Shown here piece after piece: positions 33,399 to 40,828 of a stretch of DNA of 64,000 nucleotides. This DNA comes from Desulfobotulus pelophilus (GTDB taxonomy: Bacteria; Desulfobacterota; Desulfobacteria; Desulfobacterales; ASO4-4). The position numbers and the translations under genes are program-made. Below the pieces are notes generated by a model. That model did no database searches and was not told the DNA's origin. It saw only the letters and a list, made by a program, of their open reading frames with translations. Within the stretch, counting starts at the first letter, position 1, and each line of letters starts with the position of its first letter. The stretch covers positions 144,177 through 208,176 of the forward strand of contig NZ_JAPFPW010000004.1 in assembly GCF_026155325.1 (NCBI RefSeq), given 5' to 3'.

Positions 33399-35171
33399 AT
33401 GAGAACCATCAATTTTATTTATAAGGATAAACAGGATCTGCTGCGTCAATCAAAACAGATTTCTTCCTGTACAGGGGAGAATATATTGATTCAGGTCTTT
33501 TCAGGGGTTCTCAGCCAGTCTTATCTCTCTTTATTGCTTCGTGATATCAGGGAAGTGTTTCCTGGATCGGCTGTTTTGGGAACAAGCTCATCGGGTGAGA
33601 TTCTGGATGGAAGAATTGTCAATGGCAGGGTTGTGGTGAGTATCAGTTTTTTCGAGCATACCATTGTCCGGTCCGCCATGGTGAGTCAGAATGATAATCT
33701 GGAAATGGCTGGGGAGGAAATTGCTGCCATGATCGGAAGGCAGGATGCCAGAGCCATGATTGTTTTTGCCTGTGGTATAAAAGACGGCATGTTTATCAAT
33801 GGGACTCCGTTACTCCGGGCGCTGAAGATTTTTTTTGCTGATACCGTAATTGCGGGTGCCCATGCAGGCGACAATGAAAAAGGAATAGAAACGTTTGTTT
33901 TTACAGAAAAAGGTGTCTCATCTCAGGGTGTTGCTGCGGTGGCTTTTTTTAGTGAAAAATTACGGGTTCATACGGGCATTAACAGAAACTGGGTGCCCAT
34001 TGGCAAGAAGTTTACTGTTACCGGAGCAAGGCAAAATATTGTTTATTCCATAGACGATCAGTCTCCCTATGAGTTGTACAGGCACTATCTTGGAAATGAA
34101 ATTGCGAAAAATCTTCCCCTGTCGGCGGTGAATTTCCCCCTGATGGTGGAACGGGAAGGCCTTGGCATAACCGTTTCTCCCGTATCCATATGTTCCAAAA
34201 ATGGTTCCTTTCGTTTTGTGCATGATTTTTTTACGGGAGAACAGCTCCGGTTCAGTTTCTGCCATGCAGGATTGCTGAGGCAGGGTTCTGTAAAAATTCG
34301 CAATGAATTGAAATCCTTTGGACCTCAATCTGTTTTTATCTATTCCTGTGTTGCCAGAAAAAGGGTGCTGGGAGGAGCCGCTTCTGCTGAGCTGTCAATG
34401 CTGCAAGGGTTTCCTGCATCCGCAGGTTTTTTTTCCTATGGGGAGTATTATTCTGCCGATGGTAATCAGGTTGATTTTTTTACCCAGACAATGACCACAC
34501 TGTCCTTATCAGAAGGGGTAGGGGAGACCGGAACAGGCATTGCGGATGATCCGGGCAATAAAAATATTTCCATAGAGTTTCAGAACCTTGAGTTTTTACA
34601 TAAGCTTGTGGAAACCATAACCGGTGAGCTGGAAACAACGAACAGGGAGCTGGCCCATTTGGCCAGAAAAGATCCCGTTACCGGTCTTTATAACAGGCGT
34701 TTTTGTGATAAATTTTTACAAGATGAAATCAGTCGACAAAGCAGAGTCCATGGGATCATCACCATCCTATTGCTGGATATCGATCATTTTAAACTGTTTA
34801 ATGACAGGTACGGACATGTTGCAGGGGATGGCTGTTTACGGGCCGTATCCAAAAAAATCATGGAGGCAGCTAAAAGGCCGGGAGATATTCCCTGCAGATT
34901 CGGGGGAGAGGAATTTTTGTGTATCCTTTCCATGACAGACCACGAAGGAGGGAAAAAAATAGCCGAAGAAATTATGAGAAATGTGACGGCTCTTGCCATA
35001 CCCCATTGTGATTCTCCCACATCGGAGTATGTAAGCGTAAGTATTGGCGTTCTTACCATGCGATGTCAAAAGGACATGTCGGGGCCAGCCATGATTGAAC
35101 GGTGTGACAGATTGCTGTATGAGGCAAAAGAAAAAGGCCGGAACATGATGGTTGCAGAGGATGTAAGCTAA
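33399..35171 (+). CDS. FIST sensor domain protein with GGDEF diguanylate cyclase
   Basis: 590 residues. FIST N (about 20-220; VFPGSAVLGTSSSGEILDG, GAHAGDNEKG) and FIST C (about 225-370; SVFIYSCVARKRVLGGAAS, QGFPASAGFFSYGEYY) form a ligand-binding module thought to sense small molecules such as amino acids. A coiled linker (ETITGELETTNRELAHLARK) leads to the GGDEF domain (about 425-588) with GGEEF intact. The I-site RPGD sits exactly five residues before it, so feedback inhibition by cyclic di-GMP is expected, unlike the other cyclase nearby. AAAGGGGG precedes the ATG. Confidence 0.9.
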   Translation: MRTINFIYKDKQDLLRQSKQISSCTGENILIQVFSGVLSQSYLSLLLRDIREVFPGSAVLGTSSSGEILDGRIVNGRVVVSISFFEHTIVRSAMVSQNDNLEMAGEEIAAMIGRQDARAMIVFACGIKDGMFINGTPLLRALKIFFADTVIAGAHAGDNEKGIETFVFTEKGVSSQGVAAVAFFSEKLRVHTGINRNWVPIGKKFTVTGARQNIVYSIDDQSPYELYRHYLGNEIAKNLPLSAVNFPLMVEREGLGITVSPVSICSKNGSFRFVHDFFTGEQLRFSFCHAGLLRQGSVKIRNELKSFGPQSVFIYSCVARKRVLGGAASAELSMLQGFPASAGFFSYGEYYSADGNQVDFFTQTMTTLSLSEGVGETGTGIADDPGNKNISIEFQNLEFLHKLVETITGELETTNRELAHLARKDPVTGLYNRRFCDKFLQDEISRQSRVHGIITILLLDIDHFKLFNDRYGHVAGDGCLRAVSKKIMEAAKRPGDIPCRFGGEEFLCILSMTDHEGGKKIAEEIMRNVTALAIPHCDSPTSEYVSVSIGVLTMRCQKDMSGPAMIERCDRLLYEAKEKGRNMMVAEDVS

Positions 35172-35392
35172 AGGTTGGTATATTCGAACCATTGACTCTG
35201 ACGGCAAGAGCCATGACTCTTCCGGTTTTTCCAGAAACAGGTACGGCTGGTTTTCTTTTGACGGCACAGAATCAGTATCTGCTCCCCTTTTTAACCGGGC
35301 TTGCCCCGAAAACCCACCCGCAGGACTTTTTTCATTCTCCCAAAGCGTTCCAGTTTTTCTTCTGAAAAGAATGGGATCTGAAGCATTGCTCC

Positions 35393-35420
35393 TTGACCAC
35401 AGTAAAGGAGAAGGCATAGT
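35393..35420 (+). promoter_or_regulatory. Putative promoter of the mgtC leader
   Basis: TTGACC (35393-35398), 16-bp spacer, CATAGT (35415-35420). It would start a leader of about 220 nt before mgtC. Supported only by the match to the sigma70 consensus. Confidence 0.4.
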
Positions 35421-35462
35421 GTTTTAAGGGGCGGCGTATGAGTTGCCTGGCACGTGGAGCAG

Positions 35463-35620
35463 GGCTGTCGGTTCCGGCGCAGACGGGCAGAGCCGGGGGA
35501 ATCCGCAGCCAATCTTTGGGTAGAAACTGAGCCCCATGGGATTTTCTTTCTGCAGAAGAAGGGCACCCACTGGGGTGTTCTTTTTTTGTCTCCGGGAAGA
35601 AGCGGGACGATGGGGCTCAG
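35463..35620 (+). promoter_or_regulatory. Structured 5' leader upstream of mgtC
   Basis: Two nested elements. First, GGCTG (35463-35467) pairs with CAGCC (35506-35510) and encloses a bulged stem GGTTCCGGC / GCCGG..GGAATCC. Second, the perfect 11-bp complement CTGAGCCCCAT (35527-35537) / ATGGGGCTCAG (35610-35620) encloses a terminator-like hairpin with a U-run. Such an enclosing stem and an internal terminator are what an attenuator or riboswitch-type leader would show. It does not match the M-box sequence I know. Ligand and mechanism are unknown. Confidence 0.5.
35557..35587 (+). terminator. Terminator-like hairpin inside the mgtC leader
   Basis: CACCC (35564-35568) pairs with GGGTG (35573-35577) around a 4-nt loop; the stem extends through G-U pairs and A-T pairs into a run of seven T (35581-35587). 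It could end readthrough from the FIST-GGDEF gene 390 bp upstream or attenuate mgtC. Confidence 0.65.
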
Positions 35621-35647
35621 GCTTTTGTCATGGAAGGGAGGGAGCCT

Positions 35648-36352
35648 ATGTCGTATCTGGTGCTGAGTCAGGATGATCTGGAAATGGTGCTGAGGCTGAT
35701 GGCTGCACTGGTCGCGGGTATGTTGATCGGTTATGAACGGTCATTTCATGGAAGACCGGCGGGTTTCCGCACCCATGCACTGGTATGCATGGCCTCCAGT
35801 CTTTTAATGCTGGTGACCGTTTATGAAGCGCACTGGGTGAGAGCGCACGCGGATCTTGTGCGGCTGGATCCCACGAGAATGGCTCAGGGAATCATGACGG
35901 GTATCGGTTTTCTGGGGGCCGGTGTGATCATGAAGGAAGGGTTCTGCGTGCGTGGTTTGACTACGGCTGCTTCCATCTGGATCACGGCGGCCATCGGCAT
36001 TCTGTCTGGTATTGGTTTTTATTTTCCTCTGGTGCTATCGGTCCTGCTCACCATTATCACTCTGTCCGTTTTCCGGTGGATAGAAGCCCGTATGCCGACC
36101 CAGGCCTATTACCATTTTGAGATACAGTTGCTTCGTTTTTCCGGGATGACGGAAGAGTCCCTGCGAAGTCTGATTGAAGGCCATGGTTTCAGCATTGCCA
36201 ATTTCAGTTATCATATGGAAGGAGAGCAAGGTATCCGCCACCATACCATGATACTGCGGACCACGGACAGAACCCGTGTGACAATACTGGCGGAGAAGCT
36301 GACTCCCATGGAAACGGTACATGATTTCCGGATTGTTCCCACAGGAGACTGA
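35648..36352 (+). CDS. MgtC/SapB family membrane protein
   Basis: 234 residues. ATG 35648 is chosen over 35630 because GGGAGGGAG lies between them at the proper distance. The N-terminal membrane domain (about 8-135) has the MgtC signature MLIGYERSFHGRPAGFRTHALV and GIGFLGAGVIMKEG, then LTTAASIWITAAIGILSG. A C-terminal cytosolic ACT-like domain (about 155-230) follows. MgtC proteins modulate magnesium/phosphate homeostasis and ATP synthase in pathogens; in free-living bacteria the role is less clear. The structured leader suggests post-transcriptional control, as known for mgtC in enterics by other means. Confidence 0.9.
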   Translation: MSYLVLSQDDLEMVLRLMAALVAGMLIGYERSFHGRPAGFRTHALVCMASSLLMLVTVYEAHWVRAHADLVRLDPTRMAQGIMTGIGFLGAGVIMKEGFCVRGLTTAASIWITAAIGILSGIGFYFPLVLSVLLTIITLSVFRWIEARMPTQAYYHFEIQLLRFSGMTEESLRSLIEGHGFSIANFSYHMEGEQGIRHHTMILRTTDRTRVTILAEKLTPMETVHDFRIVPTGD

Positions 36353-36377
36353 AGGATCGGTCTGGCTGTTTTTTCAT

Positions 36378-36415
36378 GGGCAATGGGCGGCATAACCATT
36401 GCCCGGATTGTTTTT
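36378..36415 (+). terminator. Terminator after mgtC
   Basis: Perfect 9-bp stem GGGCAATGG / CCATTGCCC (36378-36386 and 36396-36404), 9-nt loop, followed by GGATTG and TTTTT. It lies 26 bp after the stop, between convergent genes. Confidence 0.65.
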
Positions 36416-36974
36416 ATTCCATCACCAGACTCCAGTTCAACAGACCATCATAATCCGTACAATCTGTTACCGACAGGGAGGCATCCGGAATGTAGATCTG
36501 TTTTCTGTCGGAAACGGGGTAGGTGAGGTATTCCGAACATCTGGCACTCTGACCGGTGCCCACCACAATGCGGGTTCCTTTTTTCAGTGTGCAGCTGGAC
36601 ATTTTGTCCAGGGGTGACCATTGGTAACAGATGGCAAATTCTTCACGGTAGCTTGCCACTTTGCCTGCCGGTGTATCAAAGGACCACCATTTCCCGGATT
36701 TGCTGAATGGATTCGTGCTGTTCCATGAGCGATAAACGGGTACATCCGTTTTACTGATATAGACCTTGCCCTGACACAGGCCGCCCTTATCCGGTTCCGC
36801 CAGAGCCTCCTGCAACAGCTTCGCATCCTCAGCGGGTTCAAATTGAGAGATAAGATGCTGGGGTAAGTCCGCACTCCCTTTGCAGGTAGGGTCTGTTATC
36901 GGGAACACGTCGGTCCGCAGGCTGGAGCAGCTGAACAGAATAACTGGCAGAAAAAGTAACAGTATTTTTTTCAT
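36414..36974 (-). CDS. Hypothetical lipoprotein of the RING-containing cluster
   Basis: 186 residues from ATG 36974, with AAAGGA upstream. A lipoprotein signal is clear: MKKILLLFLPVILFSCSS, with the acylated Cys after LFS. The mature part has six further cysteines (CKGS, LCQGK, ICYQW, SSCTLKK, ARCSEYL, TDCTDYD), so disulphides are likely in the periplasm or on the outer membrane. A Trp-rich middle (SGKWWSFDTPAGKV) stands out. No family recognised. It is the last gene of a minus-strand run beginning at 39645; the gap to the preceding gene is 72 bp. Confidence 0.72.
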   Translation of the reverse strand: MKKILLLFLPVILFSCSSLRTDVFPITDPTCKGSADLPQHLISQFEPAEDAKLLQEALAEPDKGGLCQGKVYISKTDVPVYRSWNSTNPFSKSGKWWSFDTPAGKVASYREEFAICYQWSPLDKMSSCTLKKGTRIVVGTGQSARCSEYLTYPVSDRKQIYIPDASLSVTDCTDYDGLLNWSLVME

Positions 36975-37046
36975 GATGGTTTCCTTTCGGTTGACGTTCT
37001 CTGTATTTTGAGGACAGGGCTGGCGTGAGGGTTTCGTCCCTTGCAT

Positions 37047-37607
37047 TTATTGGGCATTCGCTTGCCATATGGATGAAAAGGTGATGGCAATACCTTCGAA
37101 ATGGGTGCATGCGTCCCAGTAGAGGTCAAAGAAGAGGCCCGAATCCATGCCCTCCTCCGTGGTGATGGAAACGATGGAGCAGGTTCCTCTGATCCGGGTT
37201 GTATCGGAAACCTGACAGTTGAAAGGAACAGGCTGGGCTGTATGAAAATCCTGTATTCGTATGCTGCAGGTATCCGCTGGTTCGGGGGCCGGGTCTTCAT
37301 GGGGCGGAGCTTCCGGTGAATTCGGAGGGTCTGGTAAATCCTTATCGTTTTCTGCACCCGCTATGGGAAGCCCGTTTTCCTGGTTGTTACTGTCTGTTTG
37401 TTTCTGTGGGAGTTTTGGGCCTTCGACAGGCGGACCGACGCTGCCCGCGGATTGCAGGGGCTTTTCCGGGTCTGGAACAAAGGTTAAGCTCATTTCTTTC
37501 AGAATACCGCTGTTTTCATCATAGGAAAAGATGATCTGGCAGGAAAACGGGGTTTCCAGAAGATCTGGACGCCATGTTTTCTCAAGAGTCTGCTGTATAT
37601 CGGGCAT
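37047..37607 (-). CDS. Hypothetical two-part protein with Pro/Glu-rich linker
   Basis: 186 residues from ATG 37607 (MPDIQQTLEKTWRPD), with GGAGGT 7 bases upstream. Residues 1-45 form a short beta-rich segment (FSCQIIFSYDENSGILKEMS), residues 46-112 are disordered and rich in Pro, Glu and Asn, and residues 113-186 form a second beta-rich domain (CSIRIQDFHTAQPVPFNCQV, then GIAITFSSIWQ). There is no signal peptide. No family recognised. Shared direction and spacing suggest co-expression with the RING-like gene upstream, although a 219-bp spacer with two strong hairpins lies between. Confidence 0.68.
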   Translation of the reverse strand: MPDIQQTLEKTWRPDLLETPFSCQIIFSYDENSGILKEMSLTFVPDPEKPLQSAGSVGPPVEGPKLPQKQTDSNNQENGLPIAGAENDKDLPDPPNSPEAPPHEDPAPEPADTCSIRIQDFHTAQPVPFNCQVSDTTRIRGTCSIVSITTEEGMDSGLFFDLYWDACTHFEGIAITFSSIWQANAQ

Positions 37608-37668
37608 AATGGTACCTCCATGGTAGATTCTTCTGGAGCGGAGCCCCTTGAAATGAGGGTAATGGCAC

Positions 37669-37729
37669 CGGTCCGGGGGAGTTACCGGACCGATGCGGAA
37701 CATCTGACCTTCATGCAGGTCAGATGTTC
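37669..37729 (-). promoter_or_regulatory. Two tandem perfect hairpins between cluster genes
   Basis: GAACATCTGACC (37698-37709) pairs perfectly with GGTCAGATGTTC (37718-37729) over 12 bp with an 8-nt loop. CGGTCCGG (37669-37676) pairs perfectly with CCGGACCG (37685-37692) over 8 bp, also with an 8-nt loop. They are 5 bp apart, with no T-run beyond, so they are not ordinary terminators. They may stabilise or cut the mRNA, bind a protein as DNA palindromes, or be a palindromic repeat unit. Confidence 0.6.
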
Positions 37730-37826
37730 GGTGTTCCCTGGCGGACTGCCGAACAGGCATGGGAAAATGGTTACCCAAAGGGAAAACGGCCCTGTTCTGA
37801 GCAGATTTTTTCCTGCGTGTCCGCAC

Positions 37827-38072
37827 TCAGCCCATGATTGTTTCAATGTCGGCTATGTCCGGGTTCTGCCTGCAGATCGGACATCTCACATAGGCAATTC
37901 CCGGCACAGTACCTGAATCTACTTCGGCCTGAAAGGCCTGCCTCAGGCAGGCTTTGTGCATGGGGCTGGTGGCGGGGCTTCCGTGACCACAGCTGAGCTG
38001 GTAAAAGGGCAGATTATTCTGATCATAGCAGATAACGCATTCCACGGTGGGATCGGCGGCGATTTCCGGCAT
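37827..38072 (-). CDS. Small RING-finger-like protein
   Basis: 81 residues from ATG 38072, with AGGAG 10-14 bases upstream. Eight ordered zinc ligands fit a RING-H2 cross-brace: C12-x2-C15 (ECVICYD), C28-x-H30 (LSCGHG), H39-x2-C42 (MHKACL) and C64-x2-C67 (VRCPICRQ). The only departure from the eukaryotic consensus is an 8-residue loop between H30 and H39, where 2-3 is usual. The CPIC motif and a hydrophobic after the first pair (I14) resemble E2-binding RING surfaces. No E1, E2, ubiquitin-like or JAB gene is present in the window. The alternative is a generic zinc-binding adaptor. Function unknown. Confidence 0.7.
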   Translation of the reverse strand: MPEIAADPTVECVICYDQNNLPFYQLSCGHGSPATSPMHKACLRQAFQAEVDSGTVPGIAYVRCPICRQNPDIADIETIMG

Positions 38073-38329
38073 ATGCTTTCTCCTCTTGTATTGTCATGGT
38101 TATGACTGATTCATCCGTTTCGGTCTGCCGGATGATCAGGCCCCATGGAAATGGGACCTTTCATGGGAAACCGGCAGAAGGACCGGCAGGGTAATTCCTT
38201 GTACTGGCTGTGGAGACAGGAGCCTGTGAACGGGTGATACGGAGAGTGCACACAGCCTGTCTGTCTGTGCCTCATGCTGAGCAGCCGGAAGTTCCGTCTG
38301 CTCATTCCGGGTAATGAGCATGAAATGTA

Positions 38330-38923
38330 TCAGGGGCTCTTGTTGGATGTGATCATGAGGCTGTAAGGCAGGGCCCTCGAACCATACCCTCCGCCCACAA
38401 GAGAAAGGTCTGCTTTCCTGATGCGGGTGAGGTCGATGGGCTTTGCCCCTGCAACGAGATCTTTGGGAACCATCCTCCCTTCCTGTGCCCGTGGCAGGGA
38501 TGACACGGCAGCCATCAGCCGGGCGTGAACGCTAATTGTGTGGGCCTCGCCCGGACCAATGACAGGGCCGAGTGCAAGAAGCCGATGGGCTCGGAACAGC
38601 GCCGGTCTCAGGAAGTGATCCGGAGACCGGTTTAGGATATTGGCCTTTTCCCCGCTGGTTCTGATCCGGATCATACCGGCAGAATCGGCAGAACGTGGGG
38701 CAGAATCCAGCAGGGTTTCTGGCAGAAAGTGGCCTTCCGGAGTCCGTGCCGTGAGGGTGAGGGGAGCCATGCTGATTTTTTGTTCATGACCATATCCGCA
38801 CCCCCGTATCACCATCCAGACAATGGGAGGACCAGTTCCGGGGAGGGTCTGGAAGAGAACCACATCTGGCGGTATCCGCTCCTCGGCCTGGTTGATAAAC
38901 CGGATCTCGGTGAAGGCAGTCAT
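38330..38923 (-). CDS. Hypothetical protein related to the neighbour at 39025-39645
   Basis: 197 residues from ATG 38923 (MTAFTEIRFINQAEERIPPD), with AGGAG 14-18 bases upstream and a GCGCGG/CCGCGC hairpin before it. Start and end patterns match the next gene upstream: INQAEE..PDVVLFQ versus VNQSADA..SDIVIFQ, and ADLSLVGGGYGSRALPYSLM versus ADIVMTGGGPGREATPFVF. The two are therefore distant paralogs. No signal peptide and no known domain. A 257-bp gap follows before the RING-like gene; it contains a 61-codon frame (38136-38321) that I do not trust. Confidence 0.65.
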   Translation of the reverse strand: MTAFTEIRFINQAEERIPPDVVLFQTLPGTGPPIVWMVIRGCGYGHEQKISMAPLTLTARTPEGHFLPETLLDSAPRSADSAGMIRIRTSGEKANILNRSPDHFLRPALFRAHRLLALGPVIGPGEAHTISVHARLMAAVSSLPRAQEGRMVPKDLVAGAKPIDLTRIRKADLSLVGGGYGSRALPYSLMITSNKSP

Positions 38924-39024
38924 CAGGCTTTTCTTTCTCCTGCGCGGTCCCGGATAGAGAGGGGCCGCGCATTTAGGATGTGCAGGAAAGGTGTTCTGCG
39001 GACCCATGCTGACAAGCTGTCAGA

Positions 39025-39645
39025 TCAGGCCCAGATAACGTTTTCCAGTGTGAAGACAAAAGGAGTGGCCTCTCTTCCGGGGCCTCCGCCGGTCATGACG
39101 ATGTCGGCGCTGGCCACACCCAGAAGGCTGACTTCTGTATTGATGGCGGTCATGATGGCTGAACTCATGACCTGGCCTTCAACGATTTGAGATGCAACGC
39201 CGATATAGATGGTGGGTTTAAACTGGAATACGGCTTTCTGACCCGGTGCGATGCCTGTTTTGGCGGCAAGCAGTTTGCCGCTGCGGTAAATATTGGCGGT
39301 AACCGCACCCATATCAAGGGCATTATAGACTTCCACTTCTTTGGGTGATACGGAGCGGCCCTCCTGTTTGAGCACATCGCCGGAGTGGTCTTTCTGCATG
39401 GAGAATTTGTTTCCGGGAAAAGCGTTGAAGCGTTCGGTGTAGTTTCCCCAGCTGTCACTGGCGCAGACTTCCATGTCCAGATCGTATTCAAAGGGATGAT
39501 TGCAGTCCCGTCCGAGATTGCGGATGCAGCGCCAGGCAACGGCCAGCTGGTCAAAGCTCGGTGCAATGTTCTTCTGGAAAATAACGATGTCGGAATTATT
39601 CGCATCGGCGGACTGATTGACCACTCTCAATTTGATGGATTTCAT
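39025..39645 (-). CDS. Hypothetical beta-rich protein, first of the cluster
   Basis: 206 residues, ATG 39645 with GAGGAG 8-13 bases upstream. The sequence starts MKSIKLRVVNQSADANNSDI and is rich in beta-branched residues and Gly (VMTGGGPGREATPFVFTLEN at the end), with no signal peptide or membrane segment. I recall similar hypothetical proteins in unrelated bacteria, sometimes mis-labelled as LigA-like, but no function. It looks like a soluble beta-sandwich. Homology of both ends with the following gene points to an old tandem duplication. It probably opens the five-gene run 39645-36414. Confidence 0.7.
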   Translation of the reverse strand: MKSIKLRVVNQSADANNSDIVIFQKNIAPSFDQLAVAWRCIRNLGRDCNHPFEYDLDMEVCASDSWGNYTERFNAFPGNKFSMQKDHSGDVLKQEGRSVSPKEVEVYNALDMGAVTANIYRSGKLLAAKTGIAPGQKAVFQFKPTIYIGVASQIVEGQVMSSAIMTAINTEVSLLGVASADIVMTGGGPGREATPFVFTLENVIWA

Positions 39646-39824
39646 TTTTTATCTCCTCGTATATCAATGGTTGAAGGAATATTTGCTGCATTTGCCTGGC
39701 CAGGGCTGGATGGGACCTTATTGTCCCGATCCCGTTCATAACTGCCGGGGATACCGGCAGGGGGATCCTGTTTCAGGTCTGCATATCCGGGGATGGGGCT
39801 GGACCGTGGAAGAAGGTCTCCCAT
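39642..39824 (-). CDS. Possible small protein coupled to the cluster's first gene
   Basis: 60-codon frame (MGDLLPRSSPIPGYADLKQD) rich in Pro, Asp and Lys, whose stop overlaps the ATG at 39645 as ATGA. Composition suggests a disordered peptide. There is no strong ribosome-binding site, and the frame extends upstream to a TTG at 39944. It may be chance; the overlap is the only positive evidence. Confidence 0.25.
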   Translation of the reverse strand: MGDLLPRSSPIPGYADLKQDPPAGIPGSYERDRDNKVPSSPGQANAANIPSTIDIRGDKK

Positions 39825-39988
39825 GCACTCATCCGTCTTCCCACTCCCGATGAAAAATGATGCTGCAATGCACGGATCTAATGGTGTGGCAGGTTTGGTT
39901 CCCACTTTACGGTAATGGAAGAGCCCTGCAAGTATGAAATTCAATAAAGGGAACAGACGGTCCTTTCAGGGGAACAGGCAGTCTGAAT
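39825..39988. other. Spacer between the orphan LytTR gene and the cluster
   Basis: Together with 39646-39824 this is a 343-bp stretch without a reliable gene. It has a perfect 7-bp hairpin CTGCCGG/CCGGCAG at 39742-39760 without a T-run. No 21-bp phased LytTR repeats were found by eye. Confidence 0.35.
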
Positions 39989-40828
39989 TTAACCATTGGA
40001 GGGGGTTTTGATGGCATGATTTCCGGTGTTGCATTGCGGGGTGGTTTCGGAATCGGCAAAGAAGCTTCCGGCCTCCGATGTTTTGCAACGAGCGGCTGTT
40101 TCAAAGAGTGTGAGAACATACGGCAGGTAGTATCTTCCAACGGGGACCATGGCTGGATTTGTTGTATCCAGAATCAGCACAAACCGTTTTTCTCCGTCCC
40201 TTTTCAGTCTTCGGACCCAGCGTCGGTGGACCACAAACTGGCGGTGAACCCGCAAGAAACTTTCCGGCGGCAGGCGACCGGCCACGGACTTGAGCAGCTC
40301 CGGTGTTTCAAAAATTTCCGTATCCGTATGAATACGGGTTCGTTTGCCCGCAGAGCTCAGATAGAGGATATCCCGAAGGGCGACCAGATAGTTTTGGCGA
40401 TCCGACCGGAAAGCAAGGCTAAGGGTGTTCACAGAATCATGCTGGAATTTTTCATTTCGGATAAAAATGAGACTTCGTTCGATGGCCCGGTCGAAGCGGC
40501 TTCTGGAAAAAGGCTTCAGGAGGTAGTCCACGGCACCCATTTCAAAGGCGCGGAGGGCATAGCGGTCATGGGCTGTAACAAAAATAACATGACCCCGCCC
40601 GGCCGTCCGGCTCAGAACCTCGATACCAGAGCAACCGGGGAGGCGGATATCCAGCAGAATCAGGTCGAACCGGCGGGCAGCAAGGGCCTCAATGGCTTTT
40701 TCCCCACTTCGGGCAACGGATATGCTTGTAAATTCAGTTCGATGTGTGAGAAAGCTCTGGATGAGATGAATGGACTGCAGTTCGTCCTCTACAATGAGAA
40801 CAGAAAGGGTATTGAGTGCGCCGGGCAT
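39989..40828 (-). CDS. Orphan LytTR-family response regulator
   Basis: 279 residues, with AAGGAG 10 bases before ATG 40828. The receiver domain has acidic pocket VEDE (13-16), D60 (LILLDIRLPGCSGIEVL), VTAHDRYALRAFEMG and DYLLKPFSRSRF. The LytTR domain (about 150-250) has LSSAGKRTRIHTDTEIFETP and FLRVHRQFVVHRRWVRRL. No kinase gene is beside it, so it may take phosphate from the LytS at 27064 or another kinase. The unusual cluster 36414-39645 lies downstream on the same strand after 343 bp and is a candidate target. Confidence 0.9.
   Translation of the reverse strand: MPGALNTLSVLIVEDELQSIHLIQSFLTHRTEFTSISVARSGEKAIEALAARRFDLILLDIRLPGCSGIEVLSRTAGRGHVIFVTAHDRYALRAFEMGAVDYLLKPFSRSRFDRAIERSLIFIRNEKFQHDSVNTLSLAFRSDRQNYLVALRDILYLSSAGKRTRIHTDTEIFETPELLKSVAGRLPPESFLRVHRQFVVHRRWVRRLKRDGEKRFVLILDTTNPAMVPVGRYYLPYVLTLFETAARCKTSEAGSFFADSETTPQCNTGNHAIKTPSNG

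Noticed and set aside
35463..35510. Cobalamin-type riboswitch
   Set aside because: The segment GGGGGAATCC recalls part of the cobalamin consensus, but no B12 box or adenosyl-binding core was found, and mgtC is not a usual target.
38136..38321. 61-codon gene between the cluster's second gene and the RING-like gene
   Set aside because: No ribosome-binding site, composition like a shadow frame, and no domain pattern; kept only as a remark.
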